From the NCBI RefSeq assembly GCF_002934685.1, contig NZ_NKHL01000111.1:62001-126000 (forward strand): a stretch of 64,000 nucleotides of DNA, written 5' to 3'. Positions 49,190 to 57,805 of this stretch are shown piece after piece (positions within the stretch are counted from its first letter, which is position 1; each line of letters starts with the position of its first letter). Position numbers and translations under genes: made by a program. The notes beneath the pieces were generated by a model. That model was not told the origin of the DNA. It did not search any database and worked only from the letters and a program-made list of their open reading frames with translations. This stretch comes from Pseudomonas bohemica (lineage in GTDB: Bacteria; Pseudomonadota; Gammaproteobacteria; Pseudomonadales; Pseudomonadaceae).

Positions 49190-49609
49190 ATGAACACCTA
49201 TTACCCTGACAGTCAGCGTCCGGACACTCACAGCAAAGTTATGGGATATTTGCTGTGGATTGTCGGCTTCACCGGTTCTCATCGCTTCTATTACGGCAAG
49301 CCGGTCACCGGGACGATCTGGTTTTTCACCTTGGGTTTGCTGGGGATCGGCTGGCTGATCGACTTGTTTCTGATCCCGTCGATGGATCGCGAAGCGGACA
49401 TGCGATTCAACGCCGGTTCGACCGATTACAGCCTTGCCTGGATTTTGCTGACGTTTCTCGGCGTATTTGGCGTACACCGGATGTACCAAGGCAAGTGGAT
49501 CAGCGGGATCATTTATCTGCTGACAGGCGGCCTGTTCTTTCTGGGCGTGCTGTATGACTTCTGGACGCTGAATGACCAGATTTCGGTGAAGAATGCGCAG
49601 CGTGGGTGA
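49190..49609 (+). CDS. double TM2-domain membrane protein
   Basis: 139 residues carrying two copies of the TM2 unit, each with two helices: GYLLWIVGFTGSHRFYYGKPVTG / GIGWLIDLFLIP and ILLTFLGVFGVHRMYQGKWISG / FFLGVLYDFWTLNDQI. The G-x-HR-x-Y-x-G motif is repeated, implying internal duplication. Function unknown. ATG 49190 follows AAGAGGTAACCA. Single gene. Confidence 0.85.
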   Translation: MNTYYPDSQRPDTHSKVMGYLLWIVGFTGSHRFYYGKPVTGTIWFFTLGLLGIGWLIDLFLIPSMDREADMRFNAGSTDYSLAWILLTFLGVFGVHRMYQGKWISGIIYLLTGGLFFLGVLYDFWTLNDQISVKNAQRG

Positions 49610-49637
49610 TTCACGCGGACGTTGCGCTTGATCTCAG

Positions 49638-49743
49638 CCTGTGGGAGTGAACTTGCTCACGAATGCTCACGAATGCTGACGTTCTGTCGCTGAAGATGTG
49701 GTGAATGCACCGGCTTCTTCGTGAGCGAGTTCACTCCCACAGG
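49638..49743. repeat. REP pair, GTGGGAGTGAAC type, with tandem duplication in the loop
   Basis: CCTGTGGGAGTGAACTTGCTCACGAA and CTTCGTGAGCGAGTTCACTCCCACAGG. Just inside the left arm the 10-mer GCTCACGAAT is directly repeated. It lies between the convergent TM2 and pyrC' genes. Confidence 0.85.
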
Positions 49744-49790
49744 TTTTCGGTCGCCTGGGGAGTGAGGCATGTCAGGAAGGCAATCGGAGA

Positions 49791-51062
49791 TCACCCGATA
49801 TAGCTAATCCGCCCATCGACGAAGGTGTACTTCACCGAGCCCGGCAGGCGGTGACCGAGGAATGGGCAGTTTTCGCCTTTGGACAGCCATTTCTCGCCCG
49901 CCACCGTCGAAGCGGCAGGGTCGAACAGCATCAGATCCGCAGCCGCCCCAGCGGCCAGTTGCCCCACAGGCAGGCGCAAGGCCGCCGCAGGGCCTGAGCT
50001 GAGGCGCGACAGCAGCGTCGGCAGGTCCAGCAGGCCATCCTCCACCAATGTCATCGCCAGCGGCAGCAGCAACTCGACGCTGCTGATGCCCGGCTCGGTC
50101 GCGCCAAACGGCGCCAACTTGGCATCGCGCTCGTGAGGCTGGTGATGGCTGGAGATCGCTTGAACCACGCCTGACTTGACCGCTTCGCGCAAAGCATCAC
50201 GGTCGTCGCGGGTGCGCAGCGGCGGCTGCACGTGATAGAGGCTTGAGAAGTCGATCAGGGCCTCGTCAGTCAAGATCAACTGATACAGCGCCACATCCGC
50301 TGTCACCGGCAGGCCGCGAGCTTGCGCCTGGGCGATCAAAGCAACGCCACGAGCGCTGGTCAACTGGCTGAAGTGAGCGCGCACGCCACTTTGTTCGACC
50401 AGCAGCAGGTCGCGAGCCAGGGCCACGGTTTCCGCGGTTTCCGGAATACCCGGCAGACCAAGAAACGCCGCCGTCGCGCCGTCATGCGCCAGACCGCCCG
50501 CGGCCAGATCATGATCCTGCGAGTTGAAGATCACCGTCAGGTCGAACGTCGCGGCATATTCCAGCGCACGGCAGAGCGTGCGGTTGCTGCTGAAGTTGGT
50601 CAGACCGTTGGTGAAGGCGACGCAACCGGCATCGCGCAACGCGATCAGTTCGGCCAGTTGTTCGCCTTCCAGGCCTTTGCTCAGCGCGCCAATCGGGAAC
50701 ACCTTGCTGTGGCCGGCTTCGCGCGCGCGATCAAGAATCAGCTCGGCAACGGCGGAGGTGTCGAGCACTGGCTTGGTCCGTGGCGGGCAGCACAGGCTGG
50801 TCACGCCCCCGGCCGCCGCAGCGCGGGTTTCGCTGGCGATGCTGCCTTTGCGGCTGTAGCCCGGCTCGCGCAGGGACACATTCAAATCCACCAGGCCGGG
50901 CGCTGCGATCAAGCCCGTGGCGTCGATGGTTTGCGAAGGGCTAAAACCGGCAGGCGCCGCGCCCAAGGCAAGGACCTTGCCGGCTTCCAGGTGAACGTCG
51001 ATGACTTGGTCCAGACCGCTGACAGGGTCGATGACGCGAGCGCCGAGGATGCTGAACTTCAC
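49791..51062 (-). CDS. pyrC': dihydroorotase-like non-catalytic subunit of aspartate carbamoyltransferase (PyrC')
   Basis: 423 residues, amidohydrolase fold. The metal site D-x-H-x-H of true dihydroorotases is here Asp59-Leu-Asn61-Val-Ser63 in [12 protein letters not shown], so both histidines are lost and catalysis is not expected. In P. putida the equivalent pyrC' product is required to assemble active PyrB into a dodecamer. Overlaps pyrB by 4 bp. A separate catalytic pyrC must exist elsewhere. Confidence 0.93.
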   Translation of the reverse strand: MKFSILGARVIDPVSGLDQVIDVHLEAGKVLALGAAPAGFSPSQTIDATGLIAAPGLVDLNVSLREPGYSRKGSIASETRAAAAGGVTSLCCPPRTKPVLDTSAVAELILDRAREAGHSKVFPIGALSKGLEGEQLAELIALRDAGCVAFTNGLTNFSSNRTLCRALEYAATFDLTVIFNSQDHDLAAGGLAHDGATAAFLGLPGIPETAETVALARDLLLVEQSGVRAHFSQLTSARGVALIAQAQARGLPVTADVALYQLILTDEALIDFSSLYHVQPPLRTRDDRDALREAVKSGVVQAISSHHQPHERDAKLAPFGATEPGISSVELLLPLAMTLVEDGLLDLPTLLSRLSSGPAAALRLPVGQLAAGAAADLMLFDPAASTVAGEKWLSKGENCPFLGHRLPGSVKYTFVDGRISYIG

Positions 51063-52063
51063 TGCGCGTTCTCCTGCTCGAACTGGCGTTGGGCGGTTTG
51101 GCCACTCATGGCCATGGACAGTACGGCCATGCGCACAGCGATGCCGTAGGTGACTTGATTGAGGATGACCGAATGGGCGCCGTCGGCCACTGCCGATTCG
51201 ATCTCCACGCCTCGGTTGATCGGGCCGGGGTGCATGACGATCGCGTCAGGCCTGGCTCCGGCCAGGCGCGCGGTGGTCAGGCCGAACAGGCGGTAAAACT
51301 CACCCTCGCTCGGCAGCAGGCCGCCGGACATGCGCTCGCGTTGCAGGCGCAGCATGATTACCACGTCAACGTCTTTGAGGCCTTGCGCCAGATCGGTGTA
51401 GACCTTCACGCCGTACTGTTCGACGCCAATCGGCAGCAGGGTTTTCGGTGCGACCACGCGGATGTCGGGGCAGCCCAGGGCCTTGAGCGCGATCATGTTC
51501 GAGCGCGCCACGCGGGAGTGCAGGATGTCACCAACGATGGCCACCGAGAGGTTCTTGAAATCGCCCTTGTGGCGGCGGATGGTCAGCATGTCGAGCATGC
51601 CCTGGGTCGGGTGCGCATGACGCCCGTCGCCGCCGTTGATGATCGCCACCTGAGGGCACACGTGCTCGGCAATGAAATGCGCCGCGCCCGAGTCGCCGTG
51701 ACGTACGACGAACATGTCGGCGGCCATCGCTTCCAGGTTACGCAGCGTGTCGAACAGGGTTTCGCCCTTGCTTGTCGAAGAGGTCGAGACGTTCAGGGTG
51801 ATGACGTCCGCAGACAGCCTCTGTGCTGCCAGTTCGAACGTGGTGCGGGTGCGGGTCGAGTTCTCGAAGAACACGTTGCACACGGTCTTGCCGCGCAGCA
51901 GCGGGACTTTTTTCACCGCCCGGGCGCCAACTTCGAGGAACGAGTCGGCGGTGTCGAGGATTTCTGTGAGCAGTTCGCGGGGCAAACCGTCGAGCGAGAG
52001 AAAATGTTGCAGCTGACCCTGATGGTTCAGCTGCAGCGGGCGCTTGGCGTCTGGAGGCGTCAT
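51059..52063 (-). CDS. pyrB: aspartate carbamoyltransferase catalytic subunit
   Basis: 334 residues. Forms carbamoyl-aspartate in pyrimidine synthesis. Carbamoyl-phosphate loop [34 protein letters not shown], and the aspartate-site loop [16 protein letters not shown]. The N-terminal extension (about 1-25, [19 protein letters not shown]) is usual in pseudomonad enzymes, where it contributes to nucleotide inhibition. 10 bp after pyrR. Confidence 0.97.
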   Translation of the reverse strand: MTPPDAKRPLQLNHQGQLQHFLSLDGLPRELLTEILDTADSFLEVGARAVKKVPLLRGKTVCNVFFENSTRTRTTFELAAQRLSADVITLNVSTSSTSKGETLFDTLRNLEAMAADMFVVRHGDSGAAHFIAEHVCPQVAIINGGDGRHAHPTQGMLDMLTIRRHKGDFKNLSVAIVGDILHSRVARSNMIALKALGCPDIRVVAPKTLLPIGVEQYGVKVYTDLAQGLKDVDVVIMLRLQRERMSGGLLPSEGEFYRLFGLTTARLAGARPDAIVMHPGPINRGVEIESAVADGAHSVILNQVTYGIAVRMAVLSMAMSGQTAQRQFEQENAQ

Positions 52064-52073
52064 CGAAGGACTC

Positions 52074-52595
52074 TTAGAGGGCGGCGGAATCGGTGGAAAG
52101 GTCTTGCAGTTCTAGCGTCAGCGGCGCCGGGCCGGACAGCTTGACGCGCTCGTTTGGAGACAGGTCCAGCGTCGCGCCGGTCACATTTGGACGAATCGGC
52201 AGCTCGGCGGCGTCCAGGTCCAGCAGCGACACCAGGGTCACGCTGGCCGGGCGGCCGTAGTCGAACAGTTCGTTGAGGGCTGCGCGAATGGTCCGGCCGC
52301 TCATCAGCACGTCATCGATCAACACCAGATGCTGGCCTTCGATCTCGAACGGCAGCTCCGATGGACGCACTTGAGGGTGCAGGCCGTTCTGGCTGAAATC
52401 GTCGCGATAGAAGGAAACGTCGAGCGTGCCCAGCGGCGACTGGCTGTTCAGCGCTTCGAGCAGAGCCTGGGCGACCCACACGCCGCCGGTGCGGATGCCA
52501 ATGAAGCGAGGCTCGCTGATACCACGTTTATTCAGGTGCGCGTTCAAATCGATCGCCATCTGGCTGATCAGTTCGGCGGGATTGGGCAGGGTCAT
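52074..52595 (-). CDS. pyrR: PyrR bifunctional regulator / uracil phosphoribosyltransferase family protein
   Basis: 173 residues with the PRPP-binding motif [17 protein letters not shown] and [13 protein letters not shown]. Heads the pyrR-pyrB-pyrC' operon, so a role in control of pyrB is likely. I saw no PyrR-type RNA hairpin in the 91-bp leader, so control by RNA attenuation cannot be claimed from sequence. Confidence 0.92.
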   Translation of the reverse strand: MTLPNPAELISQMAIDLNAHLNKRGISEPRFIGIRTGGVWVAQALLEALNSQSPLGTLDVSFYRDDFSQNGLHPQVRPSELPFEIEGQHLVLIDDVLMSGRTIRAALNELFDYGRPASVTLVSLLDLDAAELPIRPNVTGATLDLSPNERVKLSGPAPLTLELQDLSTDSAAL

Positions 52596-52686
52596 GGTTG
52601 CTCCTTCAGATGCCCGGTCGTGTTCCTTGTCGACGCAGGCTAAAGCTCGATTTCAGTGCTGTTCAATGCGTTGCAGTGTAAATCGC

Positions 52687-53127
52687 TCAGGTGTCAAACA
52701 GTGCGCTGTTTTCTTCCAGCCAGCTTTGCAGCAAGAGCGCTGCGGCGATGGCGTCCACCGGATTGTCGCGGTAGCTGCCACGCTGACCGCCGCGGGACAT
52801 GCGTTCGCCCTTGGCTTCGAATGTGGTCAGGCGTTCGTCCTGGGTATAGACCGGCAGATTGAAGCGGCCATTGAGCTTGCGCGAGAACTTCTCGGCGCGG
52901 GCGCTCATTTCGCTGGGCGTGCCGTCCATGTTCAGTGGCAGGCCGACCACGATTGCATCGGGCTTCCACTCGGTGATCAAGGCTTGCACCTTGTCCCAGT
53001 CCGGCACGCCATTCTGGGCCTTCAAGGTGCACAGCTCACGGGCTTGGCCGGTAATGACCTGGCCAACCGCAACGCCGATCTGTTTGCTGCCGTAGTCGAA
53101 ACCCAGTAACAGGCGCAATGCAGCCAT
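52687..53127 (-). CDS. ruvX: Holliday-junction resolvase-like / pre-16S rRNA nuclease YqgF (RuvX)
   Basis: 146 residues with an RNase H fold: LLGFDYGSKQIGVAVGQ, VVGLPLNMDGTPSEM, DERLTTFEA and DNPVDAIAAALLLQSWL. The acidic residues of DYG, DER and D at the end form the active site. It matures the 16S rRNA 5' end. Its ATG shares one base with the algH stop. Confidence 0.95.
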   Translation of the reverse strand: MAALRLLLGFDYGSKQIGVAVGQVITGQARELCTLKAQNGVPDWDKVQALITEWKPDAIVVGLPLNMDGTPSEMSARAEKFSRKLNGRFNLPVYTQDERLTTFEAKGERMSRGGQRGSYRDNPVDAIAAALLLQSWLEENSALFDT

Positions 53128-53696
53128 CAGGCGTGGCCCGCCTGACTGGTCAGCAGATTCAGATTGACCCCCAGTTTTGCGGCGGCAGCGTCGAGGCGCT
53201 GTTCGCTCTCGAGTTCGAACAGGATGGCTGGGTCAAAGGCGCAGTTCAGCCAGGCATTGGCGGCGAATTCGGCCTCCAGTTGCCCGGCATCCCAGCCTGC
53301 ATAACCGAGGGTGATCAAATTTTGATCAGGTCCGTAGCCGTCGGCGATGGAGAACAGGATGTCCTGGGAGGTGGACAGCGAAATGCCGCCCAGATCGACC
53401 GTTGCCTGAAACAGCGGCCCGGTCGGATGCAGGACGAACCCGCGATCAGTCTGCACCGGACCGCCGACATGGATAGGAATGTGCTGGCACCGTGCCGGGG
53501 GCGGCAGTTCGGGGCGCAACTGCTCAAGGATGTCCGCCAGCGACAGGCTTTGCGGTCGGTTGATGACCAGGCCCATGGCGCCATTGGCGTTGTGCTCGAC
53601 GATGTAGGTCAAGGTCTGAGCGAAGTTCTCATCGTGCATGTGGGGCATGGCGATCAGAAATTGATGCTTGAGGTACGACGCAGTGACGTTTTTCAT
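53127..53696 (-). CDS. algH: YqgE/AlgH family protein
   Basis: 189 residues, UPF0301 family. LKHQFLIAMPHMHDENFAQTLTYIVEHNANGAMGLVINRP is diagnostic, as is YAGWDAGQLEAEFAANAWL. Known in P. aeruginosa as AlgH, reported to affect alginate; the biochemical role is not established. ATG 53696 (MKNVTASYLKHQ) is the family start. Joined to ruvX. Confidence 0.93.
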   Translation of the reverse strand: MKNVTASYLKHQFLIAMPHMHDENFAQTLTYIVEHNANGAMGLVINRPQSLSLADILEQLRPELPPPARCQHIPIHVGGPVQTDRGFVLHPTGPLFQATVDLGGISLSTSQDILFSIADGYGPDQNLITLGYAGWDAGQLEAEFAANAWLNCAFDPAILFELESEQRLDAAAAKLGVNLNLLTSQAGHA

Positions 53697-53831
53697 GAGC
53701 CCTAGTGTGGCGCCGTGGGGCAGTTGTGACAACTGGCAGAACCGACGCTGCTATGGATAAATCGCGACGCAGGTCAGGTTTCATGTTGCCGATGCGCTGA
53801 GTTGCAACCAAAGCTCCCGGCTGGTGGTGAG

Positions 53832-53927
53832 CCTGTGGGGAGTGAGTTTGCTCACCAATGGGTCAGTACATTCACAGGACATGCGGGGCTGAACGACAGT
53901 GTTCGTGAGCAAGCTCACTCTCACAGG
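53832..53927. repeat. REP pair, GTGGGAGTGAGC type
   Basis: CCTGTGGGGAGTGAGTTTGCTCACCAA and GTTCGTGAGCAAGCTCACTCTCACAGG. It lies in the 278-bp gap between algH and tonB3, which otherwise holds the algH upstream region. Confidence 0.85.
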
Positions 53928-53974
53928 AATAGTGCGTTCGGCCTTAGAGCCTCACTCCTGCACACGCTGCGGCG

Positions 53975-54877
53975 TCAGTTACTGGAAAGCTTGTCCCCGC
54001 GGGCGAATTTCCAGGTGCGGATGATTTCCAGCCGGTCGATGTCTGAAAGATCGCCGCTGAACGGCGCAAAAGGCGCGGCCAGGCGCACGATTTTCTGCGC
54101 GGCCTGGTCCAGCAACGGCTGGCCAGACGACTCCAGCACCAGCACTTCATATAAAGAGCCATCGCGGTTGATCGAGACCATCATCCGCAGGCTGCCGTAG
54201 ATCTGCTTGCGCCGGGCTTCTTCGGGGTAGTTGAGGTTGCCGATGCGCTCGATCTTCTTGCGCCAGTCCTCTTTGTACCAGGCACCCTTGTCGCGCATGG
54301 TCGAAGCCGCGCTGAGGCGGTGAATCTTCGGTCGTTTCGCATAGGCCTGCTGTTCATCGGCCAGTTCGGCTTCGAGGCTGGCGATTTCGCTGTTCAGCTG
54401 AGCGCTGTCGAACGTCGGCGCGGCTTTCTTCGGCTCGTTCGGTTTGACTTCATCGCGCTTGGCGACGGTCTTCTGCTGCGCTTGGGCCTTGGTGGCGACG
54501 GCGGTCTTCGGCGCGTCCTGCTTGACCACCGGTTTGGCGGCAGGAGGCGGCGTCACTTTGTTGATCTGGGTGTCTTGGTACGGCGCGATTTCAGTGGTCT
54601 TGGGCACCGCTTTCTTGTCGAGGGTGCCGCTGCCCTGCTGGTTTTCCTGAGCGAGGAAATCCGCATCCTTGGGTTTGGTGTCGCTTTTGAACGGGGCAAG
54701 GGTGATTTCCAGCGTCTGGCTGATCTTTTCCGGTTTGACATAGGTAAAGCCCACGCCAAGGATCACTGCCAGATGCACGAGCGCAGCGATCATCAGCGTA
54801 AAACCCAGACGATCGGCCGGGCGCACGTGGGTGCGGGTCAGGGCCATCGGGAGATCACTGTCGACCGCAGCGTTCAT
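53975..54877 (-). CDS. tonB3: TonB-family energy transducer, TonB3-like
   Basis: 300 residues: a cytoplasmic start, a membrane anchor at about 24-47 (LGFTLMIAALVHLAVILGVGFTYV), a Lys/Pro/Ala-rich periplasmic spacer, a predicted coiled coil near 155-180 (LNSEIASLEAELADEQQAYA) and a C-terminal TonB domain (YPEEARRKQIYGSLRMMVSINRD). Position before gshB and pilG matches P. aeruginosa tonB3 (PA0406), which is needed for twitching motility and pilus assembly rather than iron uptake. No exbB/exbD is nearby. Confidence 0.87.
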   Translation of the reverse strand: MNAAVDSDLPMALTRTHVRPADRLGFTLMIAALVHLAVILGVGFTYVKPEKISQTLEITLAPFKSDTKPKDADFLAQENQQGSGTLDKKAVPKTTEIAPYQDTQINKVTPPPAAKPVVKQDAPKTAVATKAQAQQKTVAKRDEVKPNEPKKAAPTFDSAQLNSEIASLEAELADEQQAYAKRPKIHRLSAASTMRDKGAWYKEDWRKKIERIGNLNYPEEARRKQIYGSLRMMVSINRDGSLYEVLVLESSGQPLLDQAAQKIVRLAAPFAPFSGDLSDIDRLEIIRTWKFARGDKLSSN

Positions 54878-55041
54878 CGACGCTCCGCAATCACATCAAC
54901 CAGCATTGTTAAAACCAACCTAATGCGCAATTCAGGCCGCGCATGATAACGCAATGTGAGTAGGGTCTTGGGGTTCGATGCGGGGTTGGCCGATTAGTGG
55001 GCGGCATTCAATCCGTCAGCCAGGGGGTGTTGCTGCTGACC

Positions 55042-55106
55042 TCTTCGTGAGCAAGTTCACGCCAACAGGGACGCGGAGATCCTGTAAGCGTGAGCTTGCT
55101 CACCAA
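55042..55106. repeat. diverged REP pair, outward arm order
   Basis: CTTCGTGAGCAAGTTCACGCCAACAGG followed after about 12 bp by CCTGTAAGCGTGAGCTTGCTCACC. The arms are close together and in the opposite order to most pairs here. It lies in the gshB-tonB3 gap. Confidence 0.7.
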
Positions 55107-55120
55107 TGGCGCCGCTCGGT

Positions 55121-56074
55121 TTACCGCGCCTGCAGCTTCTTCTCAATCACATCCATCAACATCCCGCCAATGTCCGTGCCGAACGCATTGTCGATCTCGC
55201 GGATGCAGGTCGGGCTGGTGACGTTGATCTCGGTCAGATGCTCGCCAATTACGTCCAGGCCCACGAACAACAGACCCTTTTCACGCAAGATCGGGCCGAC
55301 TTCGGCAGCGATCCAGCGGTCACGGTCGGTCAGTGGACGGGCTTCGCCACGGCCGCCAGCGGCGAGATTGCCACGGGTCTCGCCAGCGGCCGGGATGCGC
55401 GCCAGGCAATACGGCACCGGCTCGCCATCGACCATCAGAATGCGCTTGTCGCCGTCCTTGATTGCTGGCAGATACGCCTGAGCCATGATCTGATGCGCAC
55501 CGTTGACAGTCAGGGTTTCGAGGATCACCGACAGGTTCGGGTCTTCAGCGCGGTGGCGGAAGATCGAGGTTCCACCCATGCCGTCCAATGGCTTGTAAAT
55601 CACGTCGCCGTGCTCAGCCGCGAAAGCACGGAGGATGTCGGCGCGACGGCTCACCAATGTCGGCGGCGTGCAGTGCGGGAAAAGCGTGGCGAACAGCTTC
55701 TCGTTGCAGTCCCGCAGGCTTTGCGGCTTGTTCACGATCAGCGTGCCCGCGCGCTCTGCCTGTTCCAGCAGGTAGGTGGTGTAGATGAAGTCCATGTCGA
55801 ACGGTGGATCCTTGCGCATCAGGATCACGTCCAGATCGTCCAGCCCGCTGTCTGTTTCAGCTTCGAATTCGAACCAGTGCTCAGGGTTCGCGAAGACTTT
55901 CAGCGGTTTCATGCGAGCGCGGGCTTGACCGGCAACTTGATACAAATCCTGCTGCTCCATATAGAACAGCGACCAGCCGCGCGCCTGCGCCGCCAGGAGC
56001 ATGGCCAGCGAGCTGTCCTTTTTGTAGGAAATGCGCTCGATGGGGTCCATGACAATTCCAACGCGAACGCTCAT
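55121..56074 (-). CDS. gshB: glutathione synthetase
   Basis: 317-residue ATP-grasp enzyme joining glycine to gamma-glutamylcysteine. MSVRVGIVMDPIERISYKKDSSLAMLLAAQ is the conserved N-terminus (ATG 56074). KPLDGMGGTSIFRH forms the ATP-grasp loop, RILMVDGEPVPYCLARIP follows, and EINVTSPTCIREI closes the site. Divergent from pilG. Confidence 0.97.
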   Translation of the reverse strand: MSVRVGIVMDPIERISYKKDSSLAMLLAAQARGWSLFYMEQQDLYQVAGQARARMKPLKVFANPEHWFEFEAETDSGLDDLDVILMRKDPPFDMDFIYTTYLLEQAERAGTLIVNKPQSLRDCNEKLFATLFPHCTPPTLVSRRADILRAFAAEHGDVIYKPLDGMGGTSIFRHRAEDPNLSVILETLTVNGAHQIMAQAYLPAIKDGDKRILMVDGEPVPYCLARIPAAGETRGNLAAGGRGEARPLTDRDRWIAAEVGPILREKGLLFVGLDVIGEHLTEINVTSPTCIREIDNAFGTDIGGMLMDVIEKKLQAR

Positions 56075-56338
56075 GGGTAATATCCTCTGTCCGGTAATGG
56101 CCCGGGCGGGCCTGAAAACAGGCGTCAGGGTGGCGCTGCGCTGGCTTGCGGTCAAGGGGCAAGCGCGGCGCATATGCTTTATGGATTGAGCGCCGGGAGT
56201 GTGCTAAAAAGGCTCGGCATCTGGCGTCGAGCCGGGTGTCCCGGGCCCCTCTAGATGGGGGTTCAGCGATGCGAGCAGTACCACAAGTCAGGCAGAAGGC
56301 ACACCCATCTGAGTCGCCGAGGCGATGGTAGAGCAGAT

Positions 56339-56749
56339 ATGGAACAGCATTCAGCCCCATTGAAAGTCATGGTCATCGACGACTCCCGCACGATCCGTCG
56401 TACCGCCGAGACCCTGCTGAAGAACGTCGGCTGTGAAGTGATCACCGCTGTGGATGGCTTCGATGCCCTGGCCAAGATCGCTGATAATCATCCGAGAATC
56501 ATTTTTGTCGACATCATGATGCCCAGGCTGGACGGGTATCAGACCTGTGCGTTGATCAAAAACAACCGGGCATTCAAGTCTACGCCGGTGATCATGTTGT
56601 CCTCCCGGGACGGGCTGTTCGACAAGGCCAAGGGGCGTATCGTCGGGTCCGATCAGTTTTTGACCAAGCCGTTTAGCAAGGAAGAGCTGCTGAGCGCGAT
56701 CAAGGCCCACGTGCCGGGATTCGTTGCAGTAGAACAACAACTATCTTGA
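56339..56749 (+). CDS. pilG: PilG, CheY-like response regulator of twitching motility
   Basis: 136 residues, a single receiver domain. Asp14-Asp15 and phospho-acceptor Asp58 (FVDIMMP), Ser/Thr in VIMLSS and Lys in FLTKPF are all in place. In P. aeruginosa PilG promotes pilus extension and cAMP synthesis. ATG 56339 (MEQHSAPLKVMVIDDS) is chosen; the frame is open further upstream. The 264-bp gap back to gshB should contain the operon promoter, but I could not place one. Confidence 0.95.
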   Translation: MEQHSAPLKVMVIDDSRTIRRTAETLLKNVGCEVITAVDGFDALAKIADNHPRIIFVDIMMPRLDGYQTCALIKNNRAFKSTPVIMLSSRDGLFDKAKGRIVGSDQFLTKPFSKEELLSAIKAHVPGFVAVEQQLS

Positions 56750-56794
56750 TGCCGCTCCTTCAACGAAGGGCCGCTGTTTCTATGGGGAAGTACC

Positions 56795-57160
56795 ATGGCT
56801 CGAATTCTGATCGTCGATGATTCGCCGACCGAAATGTACAAGCTGACCGGGATGCTGGAAAAGCACGGCCATGAGGTCCTCAAGGCGGAAAACGGTGCTG
56901 ATGGCGTAGCTCTGGCGCGTCAGGAAAAACCCGATGCGGTATTGATGGACATCGTCATGCCAGGCCTCAATGGCTTCCAGGCGACCCGTCAGCTGACCAA
57001 GGATGCCGAAACCAACATGATCCCGGTGATCATGATTACCACCAAGGATCAGGAAACCGACAAGGTCTGGGGCAAACGCCAGGGTGCGCGGGACTACCTG
57101 ACCAAGCCGGTGGACGAAGAAACCCTCATGAAAACCCTGAACGCGGTTCTGGCGGGCTGA
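56795..57160 (+). CDS. pilH: PilH, CheY-like response regulator of twitching motility
   Basis: 121 residues, receiver domain only. Asp8-Asp9, phospho-acceptor Asp52 (LMDIVMPGLNG), Thr in MITTKD and Lys in YLTKPV. Counteracts PilG output, favouring pilus retraction, or acts as a phosphate sink. 45 bp after pilG. Confidence 0.96.
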   Translation: MARILIVDDSPTEMYKLTGMLEKHGHEVLKAENGADGVALARQEKPDAVLMDIVMPGLNGFQATRQLTKDAETNMIPVIMITTKDQETDKVWGKRQGARDYLTKPVDEETLMKTLNAVLAG

Positions 57161-57176
57161 AGGCCGGCCAGCGTTC

Positions 57177-57716
57177 ATGGCTCAGTCACAAACTGCCTTC
57201 CAACTGCTGCTCGACATCGATCAGCGGTGCCGCTCACTGGCGGCCGGGCTGCCTTTGCAGGAAACCCGGCAACAAGGCTGGAGCGGCATCGGCTTTCGCA
57301 TGGGCGAGCGCTTTTACGTCGCGCCCATGGGCGAGGTCGACGAAATCCTTCACGAGCCACGTTATGCCGCGCTGCCGGGCGTCAAACCCTGGGTCAGAGG
57401 CATCGCCAACTTGCGCGGCCGGCTGCTGCCGATCATGGATCTGTACGCCTTCTTCGGTCACGAACTCTCGCCTCTGCGCAAGCAGCGCCGGGTGCTGGTG
57501 ATCGATCATCAGGACGTCTTCGCCGGCTTGCTGGTGGACGAAGTGCTGGGCATGCAGCATTTCAATGAGCGCAGCCTGATGCCGGAATCGGCCGATGACA
57601 GCGAGCCCGATATTGCCCCGTACATTCAAGGCCGATTCCTGCGCGAGCAGGCGTGGCGGGTTTTCAGTCCCAGAGCCCTCGTGCAATCGCCGGGTTTCAT
57701 GGATGTCGCACTTTAA
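57177..57716 (+). CDS. pilI: PilI, CheW-like coupling protein
   Basis: 179 residues with a CheW domain (about 38-170): FYVAPMGEVDEILHEP, VRGIANLRGRLLPIMDL and RRVLVIDHQDVFAGLLVDEVLGM. It links the receptor PilJ to the kinase ChpA. 16 bp after pilH. Confidence 0.95.
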   Translation: MAQSQTAFQLLLDIDQRCRSLAAGLPLQETRQQGWSGIGFRMGERFYVAPMGEVDEILHEPRYAALPGVKPWVRGIANLRGRLLPIMDLYAFFGHELSPLRKQRRVLVIDHQDVFAGLLVDEVLGMQHFNERSLMPESADDSEPDIAPYIQGRFLREQAWRVFSPRALVQSPGFMDVAL

Positions 57717-57805
57717 TACTGTCTGGCAGAGCAACGGAGACGTCTATCGTCTTCGCAGACGCGGATGTGTCCGCCAAAGCCATGATTCAGGCGGAGCCCT
57801 GAGAA

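Noticed and set aside
52596..52686. PyrR-binding attenuator before pyrR
   Set aside because: The 91-bp leader shows no anti-antiterminator loop or terminator.
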